64,000 bases of DNA, taken from contig JAGYIG010000001.1 of the NCBI GenBank assembly GCA_018402455.1, positions 1-64,000 on the forward strand. Direction: 5' to 3'. Below the pieces are notes generated by a model. The model was not told the DNA's origin and searched no databases. It saw nothing but the letters and a program-made list of their open reading frames with translations. The translations under genes and the position numbers were made by a program. This stretch comes from Opitutaceae bacterium (GTDB taxonomy: Bacteria > Verrucomicrobiota > Verrucomicrobiia > Opitutales > Opitutaceae). Each line of letters opens with the position of its first letter. Position 1 is the stretch's first letter. Shown here piece after piece: positions 1-9,973 of this stretch.

Positions 1-11
1 TCTCCCATGGC

Positions 12-31
12 CCCGGTTTCAATAAACCGGG
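12..31. repeat. Short perfect hairpin, REP-like
   Basis: Two perfect 8-bp arms (CCCGGTTT at 12-19 and AAACCGGG at 24-31) enclose a 4-base loop. There is no T-run on either side, so it does not look like an intrinsic terminator. GC-rich hairpins of this kind recur in this window (15592-15607, 42349-42399), which suggests a dispersed repeat family, but this is inference. Confidence 0.45.
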
Positions 32-50
32 CTACAGTTTTTCGGAATAT

Positions 51-95
51 GCCTGGGCTCGGCCTGAAATCGAAGGGCGCAATACAAGCCCAGGC
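51..95 (-). terminator. Possible hairpin after the Sel1-repeat gene
   Basis: A 9-bp perfect inverted repeat (GCCTGGGCT at 51-59, AGCCCAGGC at 87-95) starts five bases beyond the stop codon of the minus-strand Sel1-repeat gene. The 27-base loop is long and no clean U-run follows, so this is at best a weak or factor-assisted terminator. Confidence 0.3.
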
Positions 96-100
96 GCCAC

Positions 101-967
101 CTACTCCGCCTCGGGCGTTTTCGGGCCAATCGGCTTTGGCGTCGGCGGCGGAATCGCAATCGTGGGCGGCGTGATCGCAGGCGTGGAGAGCTGCGGGTCG
201 AAGCTCGGCATCGAGGGCACGCCGATGCTGGGTTTGAGGGAGGGAGCGGGGGCGATCACTGGTGTGGCGGGCTTGGCCACGGGCGGGGCGAGGTCGGCGT
301 CTTCGTCAACCGGCCCCATCGCGATCTCGGTCTTGAGTCCACCAAGCCGATTCACGGCATCGGCGATCCATTCCGGGCGTTTGCCTTGTATGAGTCGCTG
401 TTTGACCTGATCGACCGCACCGGGATCGGCGCCTAGTTCGGCCGCCAACATCAACCAGGCGAGGCCTTCCCGGTAGTCGCGTTTCACCCCGCGGCCACTG
501 ACCAGCATGGCGCCCACATTGTAGGTGGCTTCGGGGTGGTTGAGGTAGGCGGCACGCTCGTAGTATTCAAACGCGAGCTGGTGGTTTTCCGGCTGGCTGA
601 GCTGACCTTCGTGGTAGGCCTTGGCGACGCGGAAGAGGGAGTCGGCGTGATCGCTGAACGCGGCCTTTTGGTAAAACTTGAAGGCCTCGTTGGTATCCTG
701 CGCGACTTGATCGCCGACCTCCAACAGCTGTGCGTATTGAAAGCAGGCCAGGGCGTTGCCGGTTGCGGCGGCGGCTTTGAGCTCGGGAATGGTCTTCCAG
801 GTGGGCCCGTCGCTCGCGGTGGAGACGATCATGGGTGGCGCCACCAAGACCTCTTGGTCTTGGCGGGCGCCCAGGCTCAGCGCGATCCCTCCCCCCAGCA
901 GGAGGAGCAGGCCCCAGCGGGCCGGGGCGGGGCGGGGCGCGAGATTAATCTTCCTTGGCGGCGTCAT
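101..967 (-). CDS. Secreted or membrane-anchored Sel1-repeat (TPR-like) protein
   Basis: The protein has about 288 residues. A hydrophobic segment after a basic N-terminus (about residues 16-36) acts as a signal peptide or membrane anchor. The middle (about residues 55-200) holds Sel1-like repeats, with patterns such as [25 protein letters not shown] and [15 protein letters not shown]. The C-terminus is rich in proline and alanine. Sel1 repeats form alpha-solenoid scaffolds for protein-protein contacts; the partner here is unknown. Its start (ATG at 967, or GTG at 970) lies inside the 3' end of recA in another frame, so the two genes overlap by about 20 bases and may be translationally coupled. 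No enzymatic domain is visible. Confidence 0.8.
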   Translation of the reverse strand: MTPPRKINLAPRPAPARWGLLLLLGGGIALSLGARQDQEVLVAPPMIVSTASDGPTWKTIPELKAAAATGNALACFQYAQLLEVGDQVAQDTNEAFKFYQKAAFSDHADSLFRVAKAYHEGQLSQPENHQLAFEYYERAAYLNHPEATYNVGAMLVSGRGVKRDYREGLAWLMLAAELGADPGAVDQVKQRLIQGKRPEWIADAVNRLGGLKTEIAMGPVDEDADLAPPVAKPATPVIAPAPSLKPSIGVPSMPSFDPQLSTPAITPPTIAIPPPTPKPIGPKTPEAE

Positions 968-2024
968 CACCGGTCACGTCGGGGCCGCCAGTCACGGTCA
1001 CCTTCGCGTAGACTTGGTCCATGATCTCCTTGGCGAGTTCCGGTTTTTCCCGGATCGTGGCTTTGGCCGCGTCGCGGCCCTGGCCGATGAGGTCTCCGTT
1101 GTAGGAGATCCACGCGCCGCGCTTCTCCAGAATCTTGTGCTCGAGGCCGAGATCGATGACAGAGCCGCTGGCGGAGATCCCCTCGTCATACATGATATCG
1201 AATTCACATTCGGTGAACGGGGGGGCGACTTTGTTTTTGACGATCTTGAGCTTGGTGCGATTGCCGATGACCCGTCCGTCGGGTTGTTTGATCTGCTCAC
1301 GACGGCGAATATCCATGCGCACCGAGCAGAAAAACTTGAGGGCCCGACCCCCGGGAGTGGTTTCGGGACTGCCGAACATGACGCCGATCTTTTCCCGGAT
1401 CTGATTGGTGAAGATGCAGATGCACTTGGTCTTGCTGACCACCGCCGTGAGGCGCCGCATGGCCTGGGACATGAGCCGGGCTTGGGAGCCGACCGTGGCA
1501 TCGCCCATTTGCCCGTCGAGTTCGTGTTTGGAAACGAGGGCCGCGACCGAATCGATGATAATGACGTCGATGGCATTCGAGCGGATAAGGGTTTCGGTGA
1601 TGTTGAGGGCATCCTCCCCGGAATCCGGCTGGGACACCAGAAGGTCGTCGAGGTTTACGCCGACGACGCGGGCGTATTTGGGGTCGAGCGCGTGTTCGAC
1701 GTCCACGAACGCAGCGAGCCCGCCCCGGCGCTGAGCCTCGGCAATGACGCTGAGACAGAACGTGGTCTTGCCGGAGGATTCCGGACCGTAGATTTCCACG
1801 ATGCGGCCGCGGGGCAAGCCGCCGACCCCGAGGGCCAGGTCGATGGCCAGCGAACCGGTCGAGATGGTCTCAACCTTCATCCGATGGTTGTCGCCCAGTC
1901 GCATGATCGAGCCTTCGCCGAATTGCTTGGTGATGGCGCTGATCGCGAGGTCGACGTTCTGGCGGGCAGCGATTTCGTTGGCGGGGGCGGCAGCGGTGGT
2001 TTTAGCGACGGAAGATTTGGCCAT
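945..2024 (-). CDS. recA: Recombinase A
   Basis: RecA forms filaments on single-stranded DNA, performs homologous strand exchange and promotes LexA autocleavage. The 359-residue protein is of normal family length. The Walker A motif GPESSGKTT lies at about residues 80-88 and the Walker B strand [10 protein letters not shown] is clear; the later motif [11 protein letters not shown]-like segment is also present (as [15 protein letters not shown]). The start was set at the ATG giving MAKSSVAK; further upstream in-frame codons have no RecA character. The short alanine/aspartate-rich C-terminus is typical. The downstream Sel1-repeat gene begins within its last codons. Confidence 0.97.
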   Translation of the reverse strand: MAKSSVAKTTAAAPANEIAARQNVDLAISAITKQFGEGSIMRLGDNHRMKVETISTGSLAIDLALGVGGLPRGRIVEIYGPESSGKTTFCLSVIAEAQRRGGLAAFVDVEHALDPKYARVVGVNLDDLLVSQPDSGEDALNITETLIRSNAIDVIIIDSVAALVSKHELDGQMGDATVGSQARLMSQAMRRLTAVVSKTKCICIFTNQIREKIGVMFGSPETTPGGRALKFFCSVRMDIRRREQIKQPDGRVIGNRTKLKIVKNKVAPPFTECEFDIMYDEGISASGSVIDLGLEHKILEKRGAWISYNGDLIGQGRDAAKATIREKPELAKEIMDQVYAKVTVTGGPDVTGDDAAKED

Positions 2025-2241
2025 GGTGGGAAAAAGAAACGGTTGGAAGGGGGGAGGGTGGAAAAGAGCCAACGTGGTCCGCTGAACCTGACCGCGCAAG
2101 CGTGGACAGGATTCCCGCGCCGGAAATCAATCGCTCAGCCTCCCCGGCGGGTTTCCCGTCGGAGGTTGGCGGCGAACGGGAGTGGCGGTATCCGTTGCGA
2201 AAAACGGGCGGCGGCTCGGCGATAAAATAACGCAGCCTGCC

Positions 2242-3114
2242 CTAACAGGTCACATTCTTGCCCTCGCTGCCGAAGTGGGTGAGGCGCTCCTCGGGTGGCG
2301 CCTTGTGAATGTCATCCGGGGCGTAGTGAAATTGCAGGGCGCGGCGGCGCTTGGGCGACGTGTTGTGGGGGGTGCCATGGGGGAGTTTGCCGTCGAAAAA
2401 CAACAGGCCGCCCGGCGGCAGCGGCACCGCGACGGACCGGGTGCCCATGATCTCGCGGTCACAGATTTGCCAGTCCCGACGCTTGAAGTGCAGGATCGGA
2501 CCTTGGTGGCGTCCGGGCAGGATTTGCATGCAACCGTTTTCCACCGTGGCCTCGTCGAGCGCGATCCACACGCCGACCACGGGGGTGTCCAACGGGTAGT
2601 CGAAATAGGCATGGTCCTGATGCCAGGGTTTCTCGCGGCCGATGCGCGGCGGCTTGAGGAGGGCCATATCCTGAAACATCTCCGGGGTGCGGTTGTGCAA
2701 TAGCGTTTGGATGACCGCGAGCATCATGGGATGCTGGGAGATGGCCCGGAGGCGGGGTTCGGTGCCCTCGAATACCCCGAGTTTGCGCACCACGTCCATC
2801 CGCTCCTCCGGGCCCATCTCGGCGAGACGGTCCCGCGCGGACGCTTCGAACACCACGTGCTCGAAACCGGGGTGTTCCCCCATCAGTAGCGCGACAATAC
2901 CGTCCAAGGCCGCTTGCACCTCCGCGGGAGTGAACGCTTGTCGGACCGCGAGGTAGCCGTGCTCGCGGTAAAAGGCGACCTCCTCCGCTCCGATATCGGC
3001 GAGGGTTTCCACCCCATGGGCGTCTGCATGCGGATGATAAAGCGCAGGATCGTGCAACTCAGCGCCTTCATCGAAGAGCGCGTCGCCGGAGCGAAGGATA
3101 TTGGTGATGGTCAT
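2242..3114 (-). CDS. Phytanoyl-CoA dioxygenase (PhyH) family oxygenase
   Basis: A 290-residue non-heme Fe(II)/2-oxoglutarate-dependent oxygenase of the PhyH family. The iron-binding HxD is visible as WHQDH (about residues 164-168), and the distal histidine with the 2-oxoglutarate-binding arginine fits the GTPHNTSPKRRRALQFHY region near residue 250. The substrate is unknown; in this lineage many PhyH paralogues act on small secondary metabolites or sugars rather than phytanoyl-CoA. The ATG giving MTITNILRSG was preferred because the upstream extension looks non-coding. It is divergent from an AraC-type regulator, which probably controls it. Confidence 0.85.
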   Translation of the reverse strand: MTITNILRSGDALFDEGAELHDPALYHPHADAHGVETLADIGAEEVAFYREHGYLAVRQAFTPAEVQAALDGIVALLMGEHPGFEHVVFEASARDRLAEMGPEERMDVVRKLGVFEGTEPRLRAISQHPMMLAVIQTLLHNRTPEMFQDMALLKPPRIGREKPWHQDHAYFDYPLDTPVVGVWIALDEATVENGCMQILPGRHQGPILHFKRRDWQICDREIMGTRSVAVPLPPGGLLFFDGKLPHGTPHNTSPKRRRALQFHYAPDDIHKAPPEERLTHFGSEGKNVTC

Positions 3115-3218
3115 GGGGATAGGGGGAGAACGACGGTTGGCGGCGAGAGGCACTATAGCGGATGCGGCTGATTAGGGAATGGACGGGTCGGCTATTTATA
3201 TGCACTAATCCGATGTAA

Positions 3219-4058
3219 ATGGATCCAGAATGGGCGGATAACGTGGTCATTTCAGGGATTGGTGGTCGGGTGCGTTGTGAGCCGGGGTGGTCGCTGGGCC
3301 GTGGGTGGTCCGATCAATTGGCCGACTTTGACCTGTGGCTGGTGTGGTCGGGGCAGGGGACGATGCGGCTGACGGACCGGGAGATCCCCTTGCGGGCGGG
3401 CACCTGCCTTTGGATGCGCCCCGGGAGGCGGTATGAGGCGCGGCAAGATCCCCGGCACCGGCTGGGCGTGAGTTTTACGCATTTCAGGATTCGGGGCGAA
3501 CACGCCTTTGCGCCGCCCTTTGAGGTGGCTGAGGTCAGGTCGTTGGCCTACACGGCGGGAACCATGGAGGAGGTGATGCGCTGGAAGGACGCTGACCCCG
3601 CGTTGGCGGCCCGATTGTTGGGGGATCTGTTGCGGGTGCTGACCCGGGATCATGGGGCGGCGGATGGGCCCGGCGCCGTGCCGCCCACCACGACCGGGAG
3701 GCGGCGCGAGCAACAAATGCGGGCGCTGGCTGCTCGAATCGAGGAACAGCCGGGTGAAAATTGGCGGGTAAATGATATGGCCCGTCAGGTGGGGTTGGCG
3801 GCGGATCACTTTTCCCGGGTGTTCCGGGATGCCATGGGTGAACGCCCGCAGGCGTTTGTGCTTCGCAGCCGGATTACCCGTGCACAACAGCTTCTACTGC
3901 AAACAGATCTGCAGGTCGGGGAAATTGCCCCGTTGCTGGGATTTCGGGATGGCTTCTATTTTTCGCGTCAATTTAGAGCACTCTGTGGCGTGCCGCCGTC
4001 CCGTTACCGGCAACCGCTGAGCGAGCGGAAGCCCGATGAAGTTGAAAGTTCCGCTTGA
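3219..4058 (+). CDS. AraC-family transcriptional regulator
   Basis: The protein has 279 residues: an N-terminal cupin-like sensory half (about 1-150) and a C-terminal double helix-turn-helix (about 175-275). The second HTH carries the usual AraC signature in the stretch VGEIAPLLGFRDGFYFSRQF, followed by a GVPPSRYR end. It is transcribed away from the PhyH oxygenase with only about 105 bases between the two starts, a typical arrangement of a regulator and its target. The inducer cannot be read from sequence. Confidence 0.88.
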   Translation: MDPEWADNVVISGIGGRVRCEPGWSLGRGWSDQLADFDLWLVWSGQGTMRLTDREIPLRAGTCLWMRPGRRYEARQDPRHRLGVSFTHFRIRGEHAFAPPFEVAEVRSLAYTAGTMEEVMRWKDADPALAARLLGDLLRVLTRDHGAADGPGAVPPTTTGRRREQQMRALAARIEEQPGENWRVNDMARQVGLAADHFSRVFRDAMGERPQAFVLRSRITRAQQLLLQTDLQVGEIAPLLGFRDGFYFSRQFRALCGVPPSRYRQPLSERKPDEVESSA

Positions 4059-4118
4059 ATGCTCCTCGGACCGGCGTTTATTCCCGAAAATCTCTGTCCT
4101 GCTAAATCTTTCCGACTT

Positions 4119-4454
4119 ATGAACATCAAAGCATATCTTAAACCTCAATGCGGCTGGTCCAACGGCGTGCGTGCGATCATGACCAAATATGGTCTCAACT
4201 ACGAAGATATCGACATCATCAACGACCGCGACAACTACGCGGAGATGGTCCAGAAATCGGGTCAACCGCTGTCGCCCTGCGTGGAGATCGATGGGGTGAT
4301 GCTTGCTGATGTTTCCGGCGAGGAAGTCGAAAACTACATGTTGTCCAACGATCTGGTAAACCCCAGCAGTGCGGATATCGGCGTGGCGACCAACGCAGGT
4401 TGCTCCGATGAGGAGCATGCCAAAATGGCGCCCAAAACCATTCGGTTTTTCTAA
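4119..4454 (+). CDS. Glutaredoxin-like protein with CGWS site
   Basis: A small 111-residue thioredoxin-fold protein. The N-terminal motif KPQCGWSNGV places a CxxS-type (monothiol) site about 10 residues from the start, and a cis-proline loop appears as LSPCVEID. Family members reduce disulfides or glutathionylated proteins, and monothiol forms can carry Fe-S clusters. The start chosen (ATG before NIKAYLKPQC) gives the normal glutaredoxin N-terminus; upstream codons are not glutaredoxin-like. It lies directly before gltB, whose product contains an Fe-S cluster, but a terminator-like hairpin separates them. Confidence 0.8.
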   Translation: MNIKAYLKPQCGWSNGVRAIMTKYGLNYEDIDIINDRDNYAEMVQKSGQPLSPCVEIDGVMLADVSGEEVENYMLSNDLVNPSSADIGVATNAGCSDEEHAKMAPKTIRFF

Positions 4455-4482
4455 CCCGAGGCCCCGCCCCCTCAGTTTTCGG

Positions 4483-4515
4483 GCCGGTCCTCGCCTGTGG
4501 GAGACCGGCTTTTTT
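4483..4515 (+). terminator. Rho-independent terminator after glutaredoxin-like gene
   Basis: A 7-bp perfect stem (GCCGGTC at 4483-4489, GACCGGC at 4503-4509) is followed at once by six T residues (4510-4515). It lies about 30 bases past the glutaredoxin-like stop codon and 70 bases before gltB, so gltB probably has its own promoter. Confidence 0.7.
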
Positions 4516-4585
4516 GGGCGCGTGACGATCGCATCGGCGATCGGCGCGTCTCCTGCTCCCTTCCTGAATCCTACCTTCCTACGCC

Positions 4586-7500
4586 ATGGTCCGTCCCATT
4601 CCCTCCCCCCTTTACCATCCTGATCAGGAGCACGATGCCTGTGGCGTCGGGTTCATTGCCCGGATGACGGGTGAACGCAGCTACGAAGTCATCAATCGGG
4701 CGGTGGCGGCGCTCAAGGCGTTGGCCCACCGCGGAGCGATCGATGCCGACGCGATCACGGGCGACGGTGCCGGTATCCTCACCCAGATCCCGGTGGAGTT
4801 GCTGCGCGAGACCCTGGAAGAGCGAGGCAAGGTCCTCTTCAAGGATTCGGATCTCGGGGTGGGCATGGTGTTTTTGCCGGAGGAGGAATACGCCCAGGCC
4901 CACTGTAAAAAAATCGTGCGTGATGCCATCGAAGCCGAGGGGCTGGCCTGGCTGTGCTGGCGCGATGTCCCCACCGATGACTCCTGTCTCGGCCGCAAGG
5001 CGATTGATACGCAGCCCGTCATCGCGCAGGCCCTGATCGCGCGGCCCGACGCGTCCGACGACCATGAAATCACCGACGACGAGTTTGAGCGGAAAATCTT
5101 CCTCGCCCAGAAGACCATCGAGCGCACGGTCACGGTGGAAGGGATTGACGGCTTCTACATCTGCTCGTTCTCGTCGCGCACCGTCGTCTACAAGGGGATG
5201 CTCACCCCCCAGCAGATCCGGAAATATTTCACCGACCTGAAGTCACCGAAGTTCACCTCGGCCTTTGCCATCTTCCACCAGCGCTACTCGACCAACACCT
5301 TCCCGATGTGGCATCTGGCCCATCCCTTCCGGATGGTGGCGCATAACGGCGAGATCAACACCATCCGCGGTAACCGCAACCTGATGCGGGCCCGCGAAAA
5401 CTCCCCCAATCATGGCGTCTGGGGGGACCGCTACGACGATCTCAAGCCCTTGGTGCAGAGCGACGGCAGTGATTCGGCCACGTTCGACAACGCGCTGCAA
5501 CTGCTGACCCTCGGCGGACGCAATCCCCTGCATGCCGCCATGATGATGATGCCCCCGGCGTGGGAGACGGACGAAAATTTCAGCGACGAAGCCAAGGCGT
5601 TTTTCCGCTATCACGCGACCATGATGGAGCCGTGGGATGGCCCGGCGGCGATTGCGTTCACCGACGGCAAGGTCATCGGCGCTTCCCTCGACCGCAACGG
5701 GCTGCGCCCGGCGCGCTACAAGATTTACGACGACGGCTACGTGATCATGGCCTCGGAGGCGGGCCTGGTGTTTGATTTCCCCGGCAAGGTGGTCGAGGCG
5801 GGTCGGCTGGGTCCGGGCCGCATGATGGCCATCGACCTGACGGAACAACGCTTCTACCACGACGACGAGATCAAGGCGAAGTTCACCCAGAACCCGTTGT
5901 TCCAAAAGTGGTGTGACGAGCATCTGGTCAATTTGCACGGCTTCGCCGGCGACCCCCCGGCCAACGAGGCGGCGCCCGCCAACACCACAGCCGCCCAGAT
6001 TGCTTTTGGCTACGAGTCCGATGAAATCGAGATGGTCATGGCCCCGCTTGCCGCCGGAGCCGAGCCCACCGGGTCCATGGGCGAAGACACCCCGTTGGCG
6101 GTGCTCTCCCGGCGCCCGCGCCTCCTCTACAACTACTTCAAACAGCTTTTTGCCCAGGTCACCAATCCGCCCATTGATTCGATCCGGGAAAAGTCGGTGA
6201 TGTCCCTCTCCATGTTTCTCGGTGGACGGCTGGGATTGCTGGAGGAGCTCCCGAAAACGGCGGGTTTGGTGGAGCTGAAGTCACCGATCCTTTTCGACCA
6301 CGAGGTCGAAGCGCTGGACCAAATCGATTTCCTCCAAGACCGGGTGGTTCGCCTCTCCGTGCTCTTTGCCGCCGCGGCGGGTCCTGAGGCGCTCGAACCT
6401 GCGCTCAAGGCCCTGGCCGCCAAGGCGGTGGGCGAGGTCGCGGAAAACCGCGCCAAGATTCTCATCCTCTCGGACCGGGGCGTGAACGCCGATCAAGCCG
6501 CCATTCCCATGTTGCTAGCCGTCGGTGCGGTGCATCAGGAGCTGATTCGCGCGGGGGTGCGCGTGCGCTGCGACTTGGTGGCGGAGACGGGGGAGGCCCG
6601 TGAGGTGCACCAGATTGCCTGTCTGCTCGGCATGGGGGTCAACGCGGTGAACCCGTATCTCGCATTTGAGGTGATCAGCCAGCTCGCCCTCGAAGGCCAG
6701 GCGGGCCCGGATGTTGCTCCGGCCCAAGCGCGTCGTAATTATGAGACCGCCATCTGCGCCGGTTTGCGCAAGATCATGGCCAAGATGGGCATCTCCACCT
6801 TGCTCAGCTACCGTGGTGCTCAGATTTTCGAGGCCCTGGGCGTGTCTCATCAGGTCATCGACGATTGCTTTTTTGGCGTGCCGACGCCTATCGGTGGAGT
6901 CGGCTACCGGCAAATTGCGGAAGCCACCCTGATCCGCCACGCCAACGCCTTTCCGCAACTCGATGCGGCCGATCCGGATAATGCGGGCCAAGCGGCGGCG
7001 CCGGAGTTGAAGCCCGAGGGCTACTACAAGGTCAACAAGCGCGGCGAAGGCGAGTATCACGCTTGGAGCCCGAAGCTCATCGCCTCGATGAACAAGTTCA
7101 ACCGAGCGGGTGACTTCGAGGCGTTCCAACCTTGGAAAGAACAGGCCGATGACCACCAACCGGTGGCCCTCAAGGACCTCTTAAAAATCCGTTTCCCGGC
7201 CGAGGGCATCGCCATCGACGAGGTCGAGGCAATCGAAGACATCCGCCGTCGGTTCACCACGGCCGGCATGTCCATGGGGGCCTTGTCCAAGGAAGCCCAC
7301 GAAACCCTGGCCGTCGCGATGAACCGCATCGGCGGCAAATCCAACTCCGGTGAGGGTGGGGAAGACCCCGAGCGCTACTCGGTGCGCGAAAACGGCGACA
7401 ACGCCAACTCCGCGATCAAGCAGGTGGCCTCCGGCCGCTTCGGCGTCACCGCCGAATACCTGGCCAACGCCAAGGAAATTGAAATCAAAATGGCGCAGGG

Positions 7501-9160
7501 CGCGAAGCCCGGCGAGGGCGGTCAACTGCCCGGCCACAAGGTGTCGCCGATGATCGCCTCGTTGCGGTTCTCGGTGCCGGGGGTGACGTTGATTTCACCG
7601 CCGCCGCACCACGACATCTACTCCATCGAGGACCTCGCGCAGCTGATTTTTGACCTCAAGGAAGTGAACCCGCGGGCCAAGGTCTGCGTGAAGCTCGTGT
7701 CGTCCTCGGGCGTGGGCACGGTCGCCGCGGGGGTGGTCAAGGCCTACGCCGATGTGGTGCTGGTTTCCGGTCACGACGGCGGCACCGGAGCCTCGCCGCT
7801 GGCATCGATCAAAAACGCCGGTTCGGCGTGGGAGATCGGGGTGGCCGAGGCCCATCAGGTGCTCATGCAAAACAACCTGCGCGGCCGGGTGGTGCTTCGC
7901 ACCGACGGGGGCATGAAGTCGGGCCGTGACATTGTGATCGCCGCCTTGCTCGGGGCCGAGGAGTTCAATTTTGGCACCGCCGCGCTCATCGCGGCCGGTT
8001 GTGCGATGTTCCGCGTCTGCCACCTCAACACCTGCCCGGTCGGAGTCGCCACCCAGCGCGAAGACCTCCGCGCCAAGTTCCGCGGCAAGCCCGAAAACGT
8101 CATCAACTTCTTCAACGCCGTCGCCGAAGACGTGCGCCAATACCTGGCCAAACTGGGGGCGCGCACGTTGGAGGACGTGATCGGTCGGGTGGACTTGCTC
8201 GAGCAGATCGATGATCCGGCCAACGAGAAGACCAAGCTCATCAACCTCTCCGGGCTGCTCCACAACCCGGATCCGGCGGGGCAGATGGACCGCTTCCACA
8301 CCCGCGAGCGCAACGAGCGTTTCGGCGGCGAGGGTTCGCTCGACGAGGCCATCCTGCAGGAGGCCCGCGACGTCATCCTCGGCAAATCCGCCCGGCTGGT
8401 CGCCCGCTACAAAATCACCAATGTGAACCGCGACATCGGCACCCACCTCGCCGGTCAGATCGCTTACCAAAAAGGCAACGTCGGCCTCGAACCGGGCACG
8501 ATCGACCTCACCTTCACCGGTTCGGCCGGCCAGTCGTTTGGCACCTTCCTGGTGCGCGGCATCCGCCTGACCCTTAACGGTGAGGCCAACGACTATGTGG
8601 CCAAGGGCATGAACGGCGGCGAGATCATCATCCGGCCCAAACCATCCGAGTCCTTCGTCTGGCACCAGCAGTCCATCATGGGCAACACCTGCCTGTTCGG
8701 CGCGACGGGTGGACACCTCTTCGCCGCGGGCCGGGCGGGTGAACGTTTCGGCGTTCGCAATTCCGGGGCCACGGCGGTGATCGAGGGCGTGGGCGACCAC
8801 GGCTGCGAATACATGACCGGCGGCATGATCGTGGTCTTGGGGCCGACGGGCATCAACTTCGGCGCCGGCATGAGCGGGGGCCTCGCCTTCGTCTACGATG
8901 AAGCCGACACGTTCCCGCGCCGCATCAACCCCGCGATGATCGATGCCGAGCGTTTGAGCGACGAGGAAGAGATCGCCAGCCTCGCGCAACTGATCAGCGT
9001 GCACGCGACGCTCACCGGCTCACCTCATGCCCAAGACCTCCTCAAGGACTGGGATAACACGGTGAAGAAATTCTGGAAAGCCGTGCCCCATCCGCCCAAC
9101 CCGGAAACGCCCAAGTCGGTCTACCGCTTCGACGAGCAGGCCGCGCCGGCCTTGGTCTGA
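4586..9160 (+). CDS. gltB: Glutamate synthase large subunit
   Basis: The 1,524-residue alpha subunit converts glutamine and 2-oxoglutarate to two glutamates. The nucleophilic cysteine of the class II glutamine amidotransferase domain is Cys19 in EHDACGVGF, implying an 18-residue propeptide that is cleaved. A central domain and the FMN-binding synthase domain follow, with the 3Fe-4S ligands visible as C-x5-C-x4-C (Cys1139, Cys1145, Cys1150, in the VCHLNTCPVG region). The C-terminal GXGXG beta-helix domain is intact. No small subunit (gltD) is nearby in this window, so electrons must come from a distant gltD or from ferredoxin. Confidence 0.96.
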   Translation: MVRPIPSPLYHPDQEHDACGVGFIARMTGERSYEVINRAVAALKALAHRGAIDADAITGDGAGILTQIPVELLRETLEERGKVLFKDSDLGVGMVFLPEEEYAQAHCKKIVRDAIEAEGLAWLCWRDVPTDDSCLGRKAIDTQPVIAQALIARPDASDDHEITDDEFERKIFLAQKTIERTVTVEGIDGFYICSFSSRTVVYKGMLTPQQIRKYFTDLKSPKFTSAFAIFHQRYSTNTFPMWHLAHPFRMVAHNGEINTIRGNRNLMRARENSPNHGVWGDRYDDLKPLVQSDGSDSATFDNALQLLTLGGRNPLHAAMMMMPPAWETDENFSDEAKAFFRYHATMMEPWDGPAAIAFTDGKVIGASLDRNGLRPARYKIYDDGYVIMASEAGLVFDFPGKVVEAGRLGPGRMMAIDLTEQRFYHDDEIKAKFTQNPLFQKWCDEHLVNLHGFAGDPPANEAAPANTTAAQIAFGYESDEIEMVMAPLAAGAEPTGSMGEDTPLAVLSRRPRLLYNYFKQLFAQVTNPPIDSIREKSVMSLSMFLGGRLGLLEELPKTAGLVELKSPILFDHEVEALDQIDFLQDRVVRLSVLFAAAAGPEALEPALKALAAKAVGEVAENRAKILILSDRGVNADQAAIPMLLAVGAVHQELIRAGVRVRCDLVAETGEAREVHQIACLLGMGVNAVNPYLAFEVISQLALEGQAGPDVAPAQARRNYETAICAGLRKIMAKMGISTLLSYRGAQIFEALGVSHQVIDDCFFGVPTPIGGVGYRQIAEATLIRHANAFPQLDAADPDNAGQAAAPELKPEGYYKVNKRGEGEYHAWSPKLIASMNKFNRAGDFEAFQPWKEQADDHQPVALKDLLKIRFPAEGIAIDEVEAIEDIRRRFTTAGMSMGALSKEAHETLAVAMNRIGGKSNSGEGGEDPERYSVRENGDNANSAIKQVASGRFGVTAEYLANAKEIEIKMAQGAKPGEGGQLPGHKVSPMIASLRFSVPGVTLISPPPHHDIYSIEDLAQLIFDLKEVNPRAKVCVKLVSSSGVGTVAAGVVKAYADVVLVSGHDGGTGASPLASIKNAGSAWEIGVAEAHQVLMQNNLRGRVVLRTDGGMKSGRDIVIAALLGAEEFNFGTAALIAAGCAMFRVCHLNTCPVGVATQREDLRAKFRGKPENVINFFNAVAEDVRQYLAKLGARTLEDVIGRVDLLEQIDDPANEKTKLINLSGLLHNPDPAGQMDRFHTRERNERFGGEGSLDEAILQEARDVILGKSARLVARYKITNVNRDIGTHLAGQIAYQKGNVGLEPGTIDLTFTGSAGQSFGTFLVRGIRLTLNGEANDYVAKGMNGGEIIIRPKPSESFVWHQQSIMGNTCLFGATGGHLFAAGRAGERFGVRNSGATAVIEGVGDHGCEYMTGGMIVVLGPTGINFGAGMSGGLAFVYDEADTFPRRINPAMIDAERLSDEEEIASLAQLISVHATLTGSPHAQDLLKDWDNTVKKFWKAVPHPPNPETPKSVYRFDEQAAPALV

Positions 9161-9184
9161 CCGGGTTCTGTCCTTCGCTACGCC

Positions 9185-9649
9185 ATGGCCAAATCCACCC
9201 CCATTCCCGGATCCACGGGAGAAGTCCTCACCTGCCTGCCTTCGCCCTACCTCCCCCATGCGGCAACCGGTTTGCTGTATCTGCCGCGCATGATCGCGAA
9301 GTGCCGTTACGTGCAAAAACACGGCGCCATGCCGCCGAGCTACCGCAAGAACTACGGTCGGGGGCTGGACCGGTTCATCTCCATGCACCTCGGGGTGGAG
9401 CCCAAGCAGATCGAAGCGGCCGTGCACACCTCGGCCGATGACGCGGAACTCGATCAGAAACTGCTGGCCCTGTTTCCGACGGATGTGCGCGCGGCCGAGT
9501 GGAATCGGGAGTTGGTGCAAAAGGGCATGACGAAGGCGGGCCGCGAGTTTCTGGTCGAGGCCCTCACCAACATGGGTTGCGCTGACCGCGGCGACGAGAT
9601 CATCAGTGTCCCCGACCTGATGGACTTTGACGAAGGTCGCATCCGGTAG
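9185..9649 (+). CDS. DUF5069 family protein
   Basis: The 154-residue protein fits the DUF5069 pattern of a conserved N-terminal half (LPHAATGLLYLPRMIAKCR, then YGRGLDRFISMHLG) and a C-terminal helical tail. The function is not known. It starts 24 bases after gltB on the same strand and probably shares its transcript, hinting at a nitrogen- or amino-acid-related role, but that is inference from position only. Confidence 0.75.
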   Translation: MAKSTPIPGSTGEVLTCLPSPYLPHAATGLLYLPRMIAKCRYVQKHGAMPPSYRKNYGRGLDRFISMHLGVEPKQIEAAVHTSADDAELDQKLLALFPTDVRAAEWNRELVQKGMTKAGREFLVEALTNMGCADRGDEIISVPDLMDFDEGRIR

Positions 9650-9801
9650 GAGAGAGGGGGCGGCTCATCTCCAAGATCGTCAGCGTCGGGTCGGGCCGCC
9701 ACCGGGCAGGTCGCATGCGATGTCCCACGCGATGGAAATTTGCCCTCCTCTATTTTAGCGAGGGCGCGCCGATTGGTTTCCGGTGATGGGCCTTGCCGAC
9801 G

Positions 9802-9959
9802 CTCACGCGGCAGGAGGACGTGACGGTCGATCGGATCGCCGGGCTGGTGGCGGCGTTGGCCCTGCCGTGCGCGGACTCGAGTTGTCGGAGGCGCAGTACG
9901 AGAAGCTGATGTGGCGAAACACCAACCGGCTCTTCAAACTCGGACTGGCATCAGATTGA
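9802..9959 (+). pseudogene. C-terminal remnant of an amidohydrolase-family gene
   Basis: The gap between DUF5069 and the BNR-repeat gene (9650-9973) contains a decayed coding fragment. One frame reads LTRQEDVTVDRIAGLVAAL, then a frame change near 9875 leads into LSEAQYEKLMWRNTNRLF before a TGA at 9957-9959. The ending with a YEKLMWRNTNRLFKL pattern resembles the last helix of amidohydrolase_2 (TIM-barrel metal-dependent hydrolase) proteins. No catalytic part remains. Identification is by remembered family pattern and is tentative. Confidence 0.45.
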
Positions 9960-9973
9960 CGGGTCGCCGTCCC

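Noticed and set aside
7595-9004. 469-codon minus-strand frame antisense to gltB
   Set aside because: The gltB frame holds all catalytic and Fe-S residues; the antisense frame is a GC-content shadow.
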